Made by a program: the position numbers and the translations under genes
The notes under the pieces: model-generated
Told to the model about the DNA's origin: nothing
Seen by the model: the letters and a program-made list of their open reading frames with translations, nothing else
Databases searched by the model: none
DNA from: HB2-32-21 sp041603535
GTDB taxonomy: Bacteria > Pseudomonadota > Gammaproteobacteria > Pseudomonadales > Porticoccaceae
Length of the DNA stretch: 22,967 bases
Direction of reading: 5' to 3'
Assembly (NCBI GenBank): GCA_041603535.1
Contig: JBFIEE010000050.1
Location: 1-22,967 of the forward strand
In this document: positions 15,718 through 22,717 of the stretch, one piece after another
Position numbering within the stretch: the first letter of the stretch is position 1
Layout: the number at the start of each line of letters is the position of its first letter

Positions 15718-16881
15718 ATGGATTTTAATTTAAGCCCAGAACAACAGATGATTTACGAGTACGGCAAAAACCTCGCCAAGGATTTTGATCGTGCCTACTG
15801 GGTAGACTGTGCCGAGCGCCGTGAATTTCCGACAGCGATGTATAAAAAAGTTGCCGAGGACGGTTTCGTTGGCCTCATGGTGCCGGAGGCTTATGGCGGT
15901 GCAGGGCTAGGCATGTTTGAGATGGTGCTGTTCCAGGAGGGCCTGTCCAATATGGGTATCCCCTTACTAAGTTTGGTGGTGGGCGCTACCATGTCGCTGT
16001 CACCCATTGGCGACCACGGCACAGAAGAACAGAAACAGAAATATTTACCCGCTGGTTGCGCCGGGGATATTCGTTTCTGTTTTGCGATTACGGAGCCCGA
16101 CGCTGGGACCAATACCATGCGCGCTACCACCATGATCAAGGCGGACGGCAAGGGTCGCTACAAGCTAAACGGTCGTAAAACATTTATCACGGATGCAGCA
16201 GGCTCGGACTATATGTTGGTGGTGACGCGTGATATCCACCACAGTGAGGTGAAGCGCAAGACCGATGGTTTCACAGTGCTGATTGTGGATACCACGTCTC
16301 CGGGTATTGAAATGCAGCCCATTGATGTCAGCATTCCCATCCCCGAGTGGCAGTATCAGATATTTTTTGATGATGTTGACGTTGGTCCAGAGAACATTCT
16401 CGGCGAAGTCGGCAAAGGTTTTGACATATTATTCGAATCACTCAACCCAGAACGTATTATTTTGTCCTCGGTCTGTACCGGTCTGGGCCGCTATGCTATG
16501 GAAAGGGCGGTGGATTACGCTAACGACAGAGTGGTGTTTGACAGGCCTATCGGTGCTTATCAGGCGCTGCAACACCCGCTGGCCAAAGCCAAGACTGAAA
16601 TTGAGATGGCATCGTTGATGACGCGCAAGGCGGCCTGGTTGTTCGACCAACGCCTGCCCTGTGGTGCGGAGTCGAACATGTCAAAATATGCGGCAGCCGA
16701 GGCGGCCATGCATGCAATAGATGCCTCTTTACAGTGTTTTGGTGGCAACGGTTTTACCAAGGAATATGGGATTTTTGATCTGTATCCAATTGCCAGGCTA
16801 ATGAAAACGGCACCATTAAATAGCGAGATGGTGCTCAATTTCATTGCTGAACACGTGATGGGATTGCCTCGTTCATACTAG
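15718..16881 (+). CDS. acyl-CoA dehydrogenase, array copy 5
   Basis: 387 aa, first of the subgroup (copies 5-7) with YWV in place of YWM near residue 28. It has a canonical FAITEPDAGTN loop, helix-G Glu in NPERIILS and TAPLNSE. RDIHHSEVKRKTDGF in the beta domain is shared in outline with copy 6 (RNIHHSEAARKTDGF). CTGGAG lies about 6 bases before the ATG. A TTGACA hexamer (15636-15641) lies in the 85-base gap after copy 4 but lacks a matching -10. Copies 5-6 form one local pair by motif content. Confidence 0.92.
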   Translation: MDFNLSPEQQMIYEYGKNLAKDFDRAYWVDCAERREFPTAMYKKVAEDGFVGLMVPEAYGGAGLGMFEMVLFQEGLSNMGIPLLSLVVGATMSLSPIGDHGTEEQKQKYLPAGCAGDIRFCFAITEPDAGTNTMRATTMIKADGKGRYKLNGRKTFITDAAGSDYMLVVTRDIHHSEVKRKTDGFTVLIVDTTSPGIEMQPIDVSIPIPEWQYQIFFDDVDVGPENILGEVGKGFDILFESLNPERIILSSVCTGLGRYAMERAVDYANDRVVFDRPIGAYQALQHPLAKAKTEIEMASLMTRKAAWLFDQRLPCGAESNMSKYAAAEAAMHAIDASLQCFGGNGFTKEYGIFDLYPIARLMKTAPLNSEMVLNFIAEHVMGLPRSY

Positions 16882-17071
16882 TTTCGTTGCTCATTGGGGA
16901 GAGTCACTGTTGACCAACTAACGGGCTGTTAATTGGACGGTTAGTTAGGCTGTCAAGGGCATCATAGGGCTGAGAAAATGCTAAAAATGGCGACAAAAGG
17001 CAGCAGGTGAGGATGTAGCTGACAGTGTAGCCAGAGCTACAATAAATGCTTAATAAACAGGGACAGACCCG
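16882..17071. promoter_or_regulatory. long intra-array gap with two inverted repeats
   Basis: This 190-base gap holds AACTAAC/GTTAGTT (16916-16922 and 16940-16946) next to a TTGACC (16910-16915), and TGTAGCT/AGCTACA (17014-17020 and 17035-17041). Neither dyad is followed by a T-run, so they are more likely operators or mRNA processing/structure elements than terminators. A secondary promoter for copies 6-7 is possible. Confidence 0.35.
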
Positions 17072-18235
17072 ATGGATTTCGAGCTAAGTCACGAGCAGCA
17101 AATGATCTACCAGTATGGTGAAAACCTGCTCAAAGACTTCTGCAGAGACTATTGGGTAGATTGTGCCGAACGCCACGAATTTCCCACAGATATGTATAAG
17201 AAGGTCGCTCGGGACGGTTTTGTCGGCATCATGGTGCCGGAAGTAGACGGCGGCGCCGGTCTGGGCATGATGGAAATGGTGCTCCTGCAGGAAGGCCTGT
17301 CAAACATGGGCATTCCTCTGCAAAGCCTGGTCGTCGGCGCGACCATGTCGCTGGGGCCGATCGGCAAACACGGCACGGTGGAACAAAAGCAAAAATATTT
17401 ACCCCCTGGATGTGTCGGGGATATTCGATTCTGTTTTGCAATCACCGAGCCTGATGCCGGTACCAATACGATGCGCACCTCGACCATGCTGACTGAAAGC
17501 AGTAATGGCGGTTACAAACTCAATGGCCGTAAAACATTTATTACCGATGCCGAAGGTTCGGATTACATGTTAGTGGTTGCTCGTAATATTCATCACAGTG
17601 AGGCCGCACGCAAAACCGATGGTTTTACTATAGTGATTGTTAGTACCAGGGCTCCCGGTATTGAAATGCACCCCATTGAGGTGAGTATTCCTCTCCCGGA
17701 AAAACAATACCAGATATTTTTTGACGACGTAGAGGTCGCCGCAACTGATGTTTTGGGCGACGTGGGCAAGGGCTTTGATATTTTATTCGAGTCGCTTAAT
17801 CCGGAACGCATGATCCTCGCTGCCATGTGTTGTGGTATGGGGCGCTATGCCATGGGCAGGGCCATAGAGTATGCTAACGACAGGGTCGTTTTTGATCGCC
17901 CTATCGGGGCGTATCAGGCGCTCCAGCATCCGTTGGCGAAAGCTAAAACGGAAGTGGAACTGGCATCGTTGATGACGCGCAAAGCCGCGTGGCTGTTTGA
18001 TAATGGCCAGCGCTGTGGGGAAGAAGCCAATATGGCCAAGTTGGCAGCATCATGCGCCGCGGTAAACGCCATTGACGCCTCCTTGCAGTGTTTTGGCGGT
18101 AATGGTTTTACCAGGGAATACGGGATTTTCGATCTTTATCCCTTTGCACGCCTGCTGAAAACTGCCCCTCTCAATAACGAGATGGTACTCAATTTTATTG
18201 CTGAGAGAGGCATGGGGTTACCGCGCTCCTATTGA
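17072..18235 (+). CDS. acyl-CoA dehydrogenase, array copy 6
   Basis: 387 aa, with more departures at otherwise fixed positions than any other copy. Asp59 replaces the near-universal Tyr of the PE-x-Y-GG motif (PEVDGGAGLG), and AATDVLGD replaces GPENILGE after the beta domain. IPLQSL replaces IPLLSL, and the C-terminus reads AERGMGLPRSY. The catalytic elements remain (Glu in NPERMILA, TAPLNNE, FAITEPDAGTN). The helix-G region is Cys/Met-rich (AAMCCGMGRYAM). The gene is intact and in frame, so it is probably expressed but altered in specificity or oligomer contacts. It follows the longest gap in the array (190 bases), which carries two inverted repeats. Confidence 0.9.
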   Translation: MDFELSHEQQMIYQYGENLLKDFCRDYWVDCAERHEFPTDMYKKVARDGFVGIMVPEVDGGAGLGMMEMVLLQEGLSNMGIPLQSLVVGATMSLGPIGKHGTVEQKQKYLPPGCVGDIRFCFAITEPDAGTNTMRTSTMLTESSNGGYKLNGRKTFITDAEGSDYMLVVARNIHHSEAARKTDGFTIVIVSTRAPGIEMHPIEVSIPLPEKQYQIFFDDVEVAATDVLGDVGKGFDILFESLNPERMILAAMCCGMGRYAMGRAIEYANDRVVFDRPIGAYQALQHPLAKAKTEVELASLMTRKAAWLFDNGQRCGEEANMAKLAASCAAVNAIDASLQCFGGNGFTREYGIFDLYPFARLLKTAPLNNEMVLNFIAERGMGLPRSY

Positions 18236-18243
18236 TAGTGAGA

Positions 18244-18281
18244 GTTCGATAATTAGTGTTCGATAGTTAGTGAACGATAGG
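18244..18281. repeat. short direct repeats between copies 6 and 7
   Basis: GTTCGATAATTAGT (18244-18257) is followed at once by GTTCGATAGTTAGT (18258-18271), 13 of 14 bases identical, and then a degenerate third start, GAACGATAGG (18272-18281). The repeats begin just after the stop of copy 6 and could bind a regulator or be replication slippage. Confidence 0.7.
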
Positions 18282-18394
18282 AAAAGAGATGTTTACCCGG
18301 GGAGCGCGGTAGAAAACTGTCAGTCGGCATACCGGTTGGTGCGAAGGTGAGGGTTTAATTTTTTTCGGTTAGTTAATACGAGGGTCCAGGGCTG

Positions 18395-19561
18395 ATGGAT
18401 TTTGCGATCTCTGACGAGCAACGAATGATTTATGACTATGGCAAGAGTCTGGTCAAGAAATTTGATCGCAAGTACTGGGTAGAAAAAGCCCGACTACACG
18501 CTTTTCCCGCGGAAATGTACCAACAGGCGGCGGATGACGGGTTTGTTGGGTTGATGGTCGCCGAGAAATACGGCGGGGCCGGTCTGGGCATGATGGAAAT
18601 GGCGCTGTTACAGGAAGGCCTGTCTAACGAGGGGATTCCGCTGCTAAGCCTGATTGTCGGCGCTACAATGTCGATGTCACTGATTTCAGATCACGGCACC
18701 GAAGAGCAGAAACAGCAATATCTGCCCGGCGCCTGCAAGGGCGAGAATCGTTTTTGCTTCGCGGTGACGGAAGCTGATGCGGGCACCAATACGGTGAATA
18801 TTACCAGTCTCACCCGCTCGGTAAAGGATAAGCAGCGTTACGTACTCAATGGCCGCAAAACCTTTATCACCGATGCCGAGTGCGCCGAATATATGCTGGT
18901 GGTAACTCGCAGCACGGCGCTGAAAGACGTGCAACGTAAAACAGACGGTTTTACTATCGTACTGATTGATACCAGGGCTAAAGGCATAGAAGTACATCCC
19001 ATCGATATCAGTATTGAAGTGCCGGAAGATAAATACACCGTGTTTTTCGATGATGTTGATATCGGCCCCGAAAATATCATTGGTGAGCTGAATAAAGGTT
19101 TCGAAATTCTCTTCGAGTCGCTTAACCCGGAGCGTATTATTATCAGCGCCGTCTGTACCGGGTTGGGCCGTTACGCATTGGGTCGAGCGGTCGAGTATGC
19201 CAATGAGCGGGTGGTATTTGACAGGCCTGTCGGCGCTTATCAGGCTTTGCAGCATCCCCTCGCCAAGGCTAAAACAGATATCGAGCTGGCATCCTTAATG
19301 ATGCGTAAGGCTGCCTGGTTGTTTGATCGGGGTGAGGCCTGTGGTACCGAATCCAATATGGCGAAATATGCCTCCTCGGAGGCCGGTATTTATGCCGTTG
19401 ATTCGGCACTACAGTGTTTTGGTGGCAATGGGTTTACTAAAGAGTACGGGATTTTTGATCTCTATCCAATCGTGCGATTATTCCGAACCGCGCCCTTAAA
19501 CAGCGAAATGGTTTTGAACTATATAGCTGAACGGGAGATGGGTTTACCACGTTCATACTAA
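18395..19561 (+). CDS. acyl-CoA dehydrogenase, array copy 7
   Basis: 388 aa, one residue longer because of an insertion in the loop TRSVKDKQRYVLNG. The FAD loop reads FCFAVTEADAGTN (Ala for Pro), VAEKYGG replaces VPEAYGG, and the normally invariant DRPIGAYQ is DRPVGAYQ with NERVVF in place of NDRVVF. Helix-G Glu (NPERIIIS) and TAPLNSE are kept. It is the last member of the array; 159 bases with short direct repeats separate it from copy 6, and 120 bases separate it from the NTF2-like gene. GAGGGTCCAGGGCTG upstream supplies a diffuse ribosome binding site. Confidence 0.92.
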   Translation: MDFAISDEQRMIYDYGKSLVKKFDRKYWVEKARLHAFPAEMYQQAADDGFVGLMVAEKYGGAGLGMMEMALLQEGLSNEGIPLLSLIVGATMSMSLISDHGTEEQKQQYLPGACKGENRFCFAVTEADAGTNTVNITSLTRSVKDKQRYVLNGRKTFITDAECAEYMLVVTRSTALKDVQRKTDGFTIVLIDTRAKGIEVHPIDISIEVPEDKYTVFFDDVDIGPENIIGELNKGFEILFESLNPERIIISAVCTGLGRYALGRAVEYANERVVFDRPVGAYQALQHPLAKAKTDIELASLMMRKAAWLFDRGEACGTESNMAKYASSEAGIYAVDSALQCFGGNGFTKEYGIFDLYPIVRLFRTAPLNSEMVLNYIAEREMGLPRSY

Positions 19562-19681
19562 GGTTGCCTGGCATTGGGCTGGTGAATTGTATTATTGGAC
19601 ATCTGGAAATAGGTTTTTTACTCTTTTCTCAATCAATATAAGCAGGGTGGATCTGACCCCTGATAAACAGGAGAGACAGAT

Positions 19682-20074
19682 ATGAGCGCAGCGGCAAACA
19701 AACAAATCGTCACTGATTTTCTCCACAAGTTTTCGGCGGGTGACCACGCTGGAGCCCTTGAATTACTGGCCGAGGATGGCACCTGGTGGGTGGCGGGCAG
19801 TATGCCTATTTCAGGCACCAGGACCAAGGCGGAGTTTCAGCAGCTCCTCGCCGGCGTGGGTAAAATGATTGATGGTCCGCTAACGATAAGCCCCTATGCC
19901 ATGACTGCTGAGGGCGAGCGAGTGGCGGTGGAAGCGACTTCCAGCGCGGAACATGTCAACGGCAAGTCCTATCGCAACGAATATCATTTTCTGTTCGTTC
20001 TAAAAGACGGGAAAATTTCGCAGGTGAAGGAATATCTCGATACCATGCATGCCAATGATGTGCTCTGCACGTAA
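19682..20074 (+). CDS. NTF2/SnoaL-like (ketosteroid-isomerase-related) protein
   Basis: A 130-residue single-domain protein. The N-terminal helix (NKQIVTDFLHKFSAGDHAGALELLAEDGTWWV) is followed by KAEFQQLL, and the strand pattern YRNEYHFLFVLKDGKISQVKEYLDTMHANDVL is characteristic of the NTF2-like superfamily that includes SnoaL polyketide cyclases, ketosteroid isomerases and limonene-epoxide-hydrolase relatives. These are small alpha+beta barrels enclosing a hydrophobic pocket; the substrate cannot be read from sequence. AGGAG (19669-19673) lies 8 bases before the ATG. It is co-directional with the dehydrogenase array after 120 bases, so a shared pathway is plausible but unproven. It converges with the MFS gene. 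Confidence 0.8.
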   Translation: MSAAANKQIVTDFLHKFSAGDHAGALELLAEDGTWWVAGSMPISGTRTKAEFQQLLAGVGKMIDGPLTISPYAMTAEGERVAVEATSSAEHVNGKSYRNEYHFLFVLKDGKISQVKEYLDTMHANDVLCT

Positions 20075-20084
20075 ACGTCTCTGA

Positions 20085-21686
20085 TCATTTAGTCGCCGGT
20101 GCTGGTGGCTGCGGTTTTTTTATTAAATAGGTGAGCACAGCGCCAATCCAGAAGGCCGCGCCGACAAAAAAGAAGGCATCGTTGTAGGCCATTACATAGC
20201 TTTCTCTGCGCGCCACAGCGTCAATGGCTCTCAATGCCTGCTCCTGAGCTGATATGTTATCGGCTCCGAGACTGGCAAAATAGCCCTGTAAACTCTGCAA
20301 GCGCTCAACGGTAAGTGGGTTATAGAGTGAAATATTCTCGACAATGTAGCTGGAGTGGAATTGCTGACGTACAGACAGGAATGTCGCTAAAAAGGCGATC
20401 CCAACGGCGCCACCCAGGTTGCGAGTTAGGTTGTATAGTCCCGATGCTGAGCCGACCTGCGCTTTTTCAATACCTACTGTTGCAATGACAGCGAGGGGGA
20501 TGGACAGTAAGGGTTGGCCAATACCTCTGATGAAATTGGCCAGCAATAGCTGCTCGTAGGCATATTCGGCATTCATGTTGATGTTAATCATGCAACTCCA
20601 GCCAAAGATGATACAACCGACACAGACCAGATGCCGAGGGTCGGTAGTCTTCATTAGTTTTACCAGCAATGGCACCATGATTAACTGAGGAAAACCAAAC
20701 CACATCATGGTGACACCGGTTTGCCACGCGTTGTAATCCTGTATCTGAGCCAGATAGAGGGGCGTAATAAAGATTGTCCCGTAAAGCCCTAGCCCAAGGA
20801 TCACTCCGAGAATATTGGCGAGACTGAAGTTCCAGCGTTTAAAAAGTCGCAGGTTGATAAACGCATTGTTACCCCATAGCTGGCGGTAAAGAAAAATCAG
20901 GAAACAGGAGCCCGCAAATAAGGACGCTCGCACGATGGTCTGGGATTCGAACCAGTCCAGTCGGTTGCCTTCCTCAAGGATAATAATCATCGCGCCAAGG
21001 GCGATGGAGAGCATGATAATGCCCGTCCAGTCCCCGGTTTTTAGCAGGCTTCGGTCACCTTTCGATTTCTCCAGCCCCCACCATAAAATCGCAAACATCA
21101 ACATGGTGGGCACAATTTGCATATAAAAAATAGATTGCCAACCGATGGTTTCGGTCAGGTAACCGCCCAGCGTCGGACCAATGCTTGGCGCCTGTGTGGC
21201 GGTGAGGGAAAACATGGCAATGCCCAGGGGCTGCTTGCTGGGGGGCAGGAGAGTCAGGATGACAGTAAATGACAGCGCGATAAAAGACCCGCCAGCAAAG
21301 CCGGCAATGGTTCTGAATATCAGCATGGATTCCAGGTTCCAGGCCATGGCGCAGGCCAGGGTGGCGGCCATAAACACGAGAGAGGTTGAAAGTACAAAGC
21401 GTCTCAGTCCGAAGACCTGAACCAGCCAGCCAGTCAGCGGAATAACGATGACTTCGGCGGTTAGATAAGCCGTGGATATAAAAGAACCTTCATGCAGGGT
21501 TGCCGACAGTGCCCCCTGAATCTCCTTTAGTGAGGAGTTGGTAATCATGATATTGAGCACTGCAATAAAGGCACCGATGACACTGCCCCACACCGTAAAC
21601 CAGGTGCGTAACGATACGTAGTCCTCGTCAACGACTGGCGTCGGCGTTGCTGGGTTGTTGCCTACTGGTGCGGCTGTATTGCTCAT
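20085..21686 (-). CDS. DHA2-family (EmrB/QacA-type) MFS exporter
   Basis: A predicted 14-helix proton-coupled inner-membrane exporter of 533 aa. After a Pro/Ala-rich cytoplasmic leader (about 35 residues) the first helices read FTVWGSVIGAFIAVLNIMITNSSLKEIQG. Motif A-like GWLVQVFGLRRF, the second-loop FRTIAGFAGGSF and antiporter motif C (TATQAPSIGPTLGGYL) are visible. The first-helix LNIMITN has Asn where many DHA2 pumps have Asp (LDTTIVN), marking a subfamily. No HlyD/EmrA adaptor or TetR regulator is adjacent in the window, so the substrate (drug, fatty acid, bile-type compound) is unknown. It converges with the NTF2-like gene, with 10 bases between stops. Confidence 0.9.
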   Translation of the reverse strand: MSNTAAPVGNNPATPTPVVDEDYVSLRTWFTVWGSVIGAFIAVLNIMITNSSLKEIQGALSATLHEGSFISTAYLTAEVIVIPLTGWLVQVFGLRRFVLSTSLVFMAATLACAMAWNLESMLIFRTIAGFAGGSFIALSFTVILTLLPPSKQPLGIAMFSLTATQAPSIGPTLGGYLTETIGWQSIFYMQIVPTMLMFAILWWGLEKSKGDRSLLKTGDWTGIIMLSIALGAMIIILEEGNRLDWFESQTIVRASLFAGSCFLIFLYRQLWGNNAFINLRLFKRWNFSLANILGVILGLGLYGTIFITPLYLAQIQDYNAWQTGVTMMWFGFPQLIMVPLLVKLMKTTDPRHLVCVGCIIFGWSCMININMNAEYAYEQLLLANFIRGIGQPLLSIPLAVIATVGIEKAQVGSASGLYNLTRNLGGAVGIAFLATFLSVRQQFHSSYIVENISLYNPLTVERLQSLQGYFASLGADNISAQEQALRAIDAVARRESYVMAYNDAFFFVGAAFWIGAVLTYLIKKPQPPAPATK

Positions 21687-21957
21687 GACTTGAACTTCAG
21701 GGTGGGCACGACAAGGAATTATCGGTGCTCATGGTACTGTATCGTACCGTAGCATTGAGATAGACAGCATGCAACTAAAGTGTGTCAGGGTTATGGTTAT
21801 GGTTATGTAGCTGTGTTTTCACAGGGTTCGGTTACACCGACTGTGGTGACAGAAAATTCTGTAGGGGACGGTGGTTGTCGCGGGGTGGCGACTGGAATAG
21901 CAACTGCAGTGCTAACTAATAAGCGTAGCAATCCACGCTTGTTAGGCAGGAACATAT
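21687..21957. other. non-coding region upstream of the MFS exporter
   Basis: This stretch holds the exporter's 5' region, a (GGTTAT)3 hexamer run at about 21789-21806, and a bulged stem with arms AAGCGT/ACGCTT and CTAAC/GTTAG (about 21912-21944). Short plus-strand reading frames here have no protein-like features. Confidence 0.5.
21733..21748. promoter_or_regulatory. inverted repeat upstream of the MFS exporter
   Basis: GGTAC (21733-21737) and GTACC (21744-21748) form a 16-base dyad 47 bases upstream of the exporter start, a common operator position for TetR-type control of efflux pumps. No regulator gene is nearby and no good promoter hexamers were identified. Confidence 0.35.
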
Positions 21958-22508
21958 TCAGAGGATGGGCCGGTGGCTGAACCGGTTAATGAGGGTCTCC
22001 ACCGTCGGAAGGTAAACGTGGTGGATCCACAGGCCGCCCGTTTGCCGCGGCGCGACCCAGAGCTCGTATTTGCTGTTGCCGTCCACCCGCACGTCGTGGT
22101 CAGCGCCTTCATACCACCTCCATGCTCTGAACGATATGGCTCTGGTTGTCGAGACCGATGGTAGCGAGGCCCACCAGCCAGCCGTTATAGCCCAGGCGGC
22201 GTTGCAGGCCCGAATTTGGCCTGTCTGGGACTGACAGCGTTTACGGGTTTTACTTGAATCATCGCCAGGGACAATCGATAGCTGGAGAACCTCAGAGCTG
22301 TCCCGGCCGAACTCGGAATTGTTTCCGGCGAAGGCTATATCAAGTTCCGAGTCTCAATCGGGCGTCATGTTATCGATGGCGTTTAGAGGGACAGGGTTCG
22401 TGCCCAGTGGTGGTAGGTGGCCCACGAATGACCCGCATAAGAGAGTCTGGATAAGAAAGTAGCGGTCGCCAGAATCAACGGTTTAAGACGCATTTTGAGC
22501 GGTACCAT
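21958..22508 (-). pseudogene. decayed secreted matrixin-like metalloprotease gene
   Basis: ATG 22508 has a strong AGGAGG (22517-22522 on the complement) 8 bases upstream, and opens a signal-peptide-like MVPLKMRLKPLILATATF ending ...YAGHSWATYHHWART. That frame stops 41 codons in. The adjoining frame continues NPVPLNAIDNMTPD, has a stop, then DSELDIAFAGNNSEF, SSEVLQLSIVPGDD and RACNAA. A second shift leads to LGYNGWLVGLATIGLDNQSHIVQS and another stop. In order, these pieces match secreted matrixin-like proteases (HSW..YHWART.NP, SSVL, VCN..YG.NGWLG.A.I...HI.Q). The zinc motif HExxH never appears. The last 50 codons (YEGADHDVRVDGNSKYELWV and onward to TGA 21958) look coding but do not fit the family. 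At least three disruptions are present. Confidence 0.65.
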
Positions 22509-22701
22509 TAGCCGTTCCTCCTGTTGTGCTTATCAATCGGTAAACCAGGGGACGATCCGGGTGGCGGACAGTGCCGCCTTAGCGGCGCGGGTGCTAGAAC
22601 AATGGAAAAATGCTGGCGGCAGCTCCGCTAACGCAAAAAACCAGCGAACCACACCAGCTTGAGATCGCAAGTTTTAAATCTCGACGTTTAGGTCTCAATG
22701 T
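22509..22701. other. gap between the Rieske gene and the pseudogene
   Basis: It contains the pseudogene's ribosome binding site and a compact hairpin GCCGC-CTTA-GCGGC (22573-22586) with no T-run on either strand. It also contains part of a 14-base triplicate repeat that reaches into the Rieske gene. Nothing coding was seen. Confidence 0.5.
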
Positions 22702-22717
22702 CTAAATCTCAACGCTT
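22676..22717. repeat. three degenerate 14-base direct repeats
   Basis: AAATCTCGACGTTT (22676-22689), AGGTCTCAATGTCT (22690-22703) and AAATCTCAACGCTT (22704-22717) are contiguous. The third unit encodes the last residues of the Rieske protein; the second contains part of its stop codon. This suggests slippage duplication of the gene's 3' end. Confidence 0.7.

Larger units (their letters stand above)
10722..19561 (+). repeat. tandem array of seven acyl-CoA dehydrogenase paralogues
   Basis: Seven complete genes lie head to tail with start-to-start spacings of 1249, 1239, 1259, 1249, 1354 and 1323 bases. Products are 387 aa (copies 1-6) and 388 aa (copy 7). The block DRVVFDRPIGAYQALQHP is unchanged or nearly so in all, as are QCFGGNGFT and a C-terminal PRSY. 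Gaps of 75-190 bases between genes differ in sequence, so the unit of duplication was essentially the coding region. Nothing in the array looks like a transposon end. Confidence 0.95.

Noticed and set aside
20092..20122. Rho-independent terminator between the NTF2-like and MFS genes (GC-rich stretch then T7)
   Set aside because: The T-run comes from Lys codons of the MFS gene and the preceding GC-rich bases form only a poor stem.
21910..21946. Possible integron attC-like site (GTTAGGC with a bulged inverted stem)
   Set aside because: The left arm does not match RYYYAAC, the element is shorter than known attC sites and no integrase or cassette is present.
21780..22454. Plus-strand frames of 63-66 codons in the right-end region
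   Set aside because: They have no protein-like composition; the real coding signal there is the decayed minus-strand protease gene.
22573..22586. Hairpin downstream of the Rieske gene as a terminator
   Set aside because: No T-run follows on the minus strand, and the stem lies more than 110 bases past the stop.
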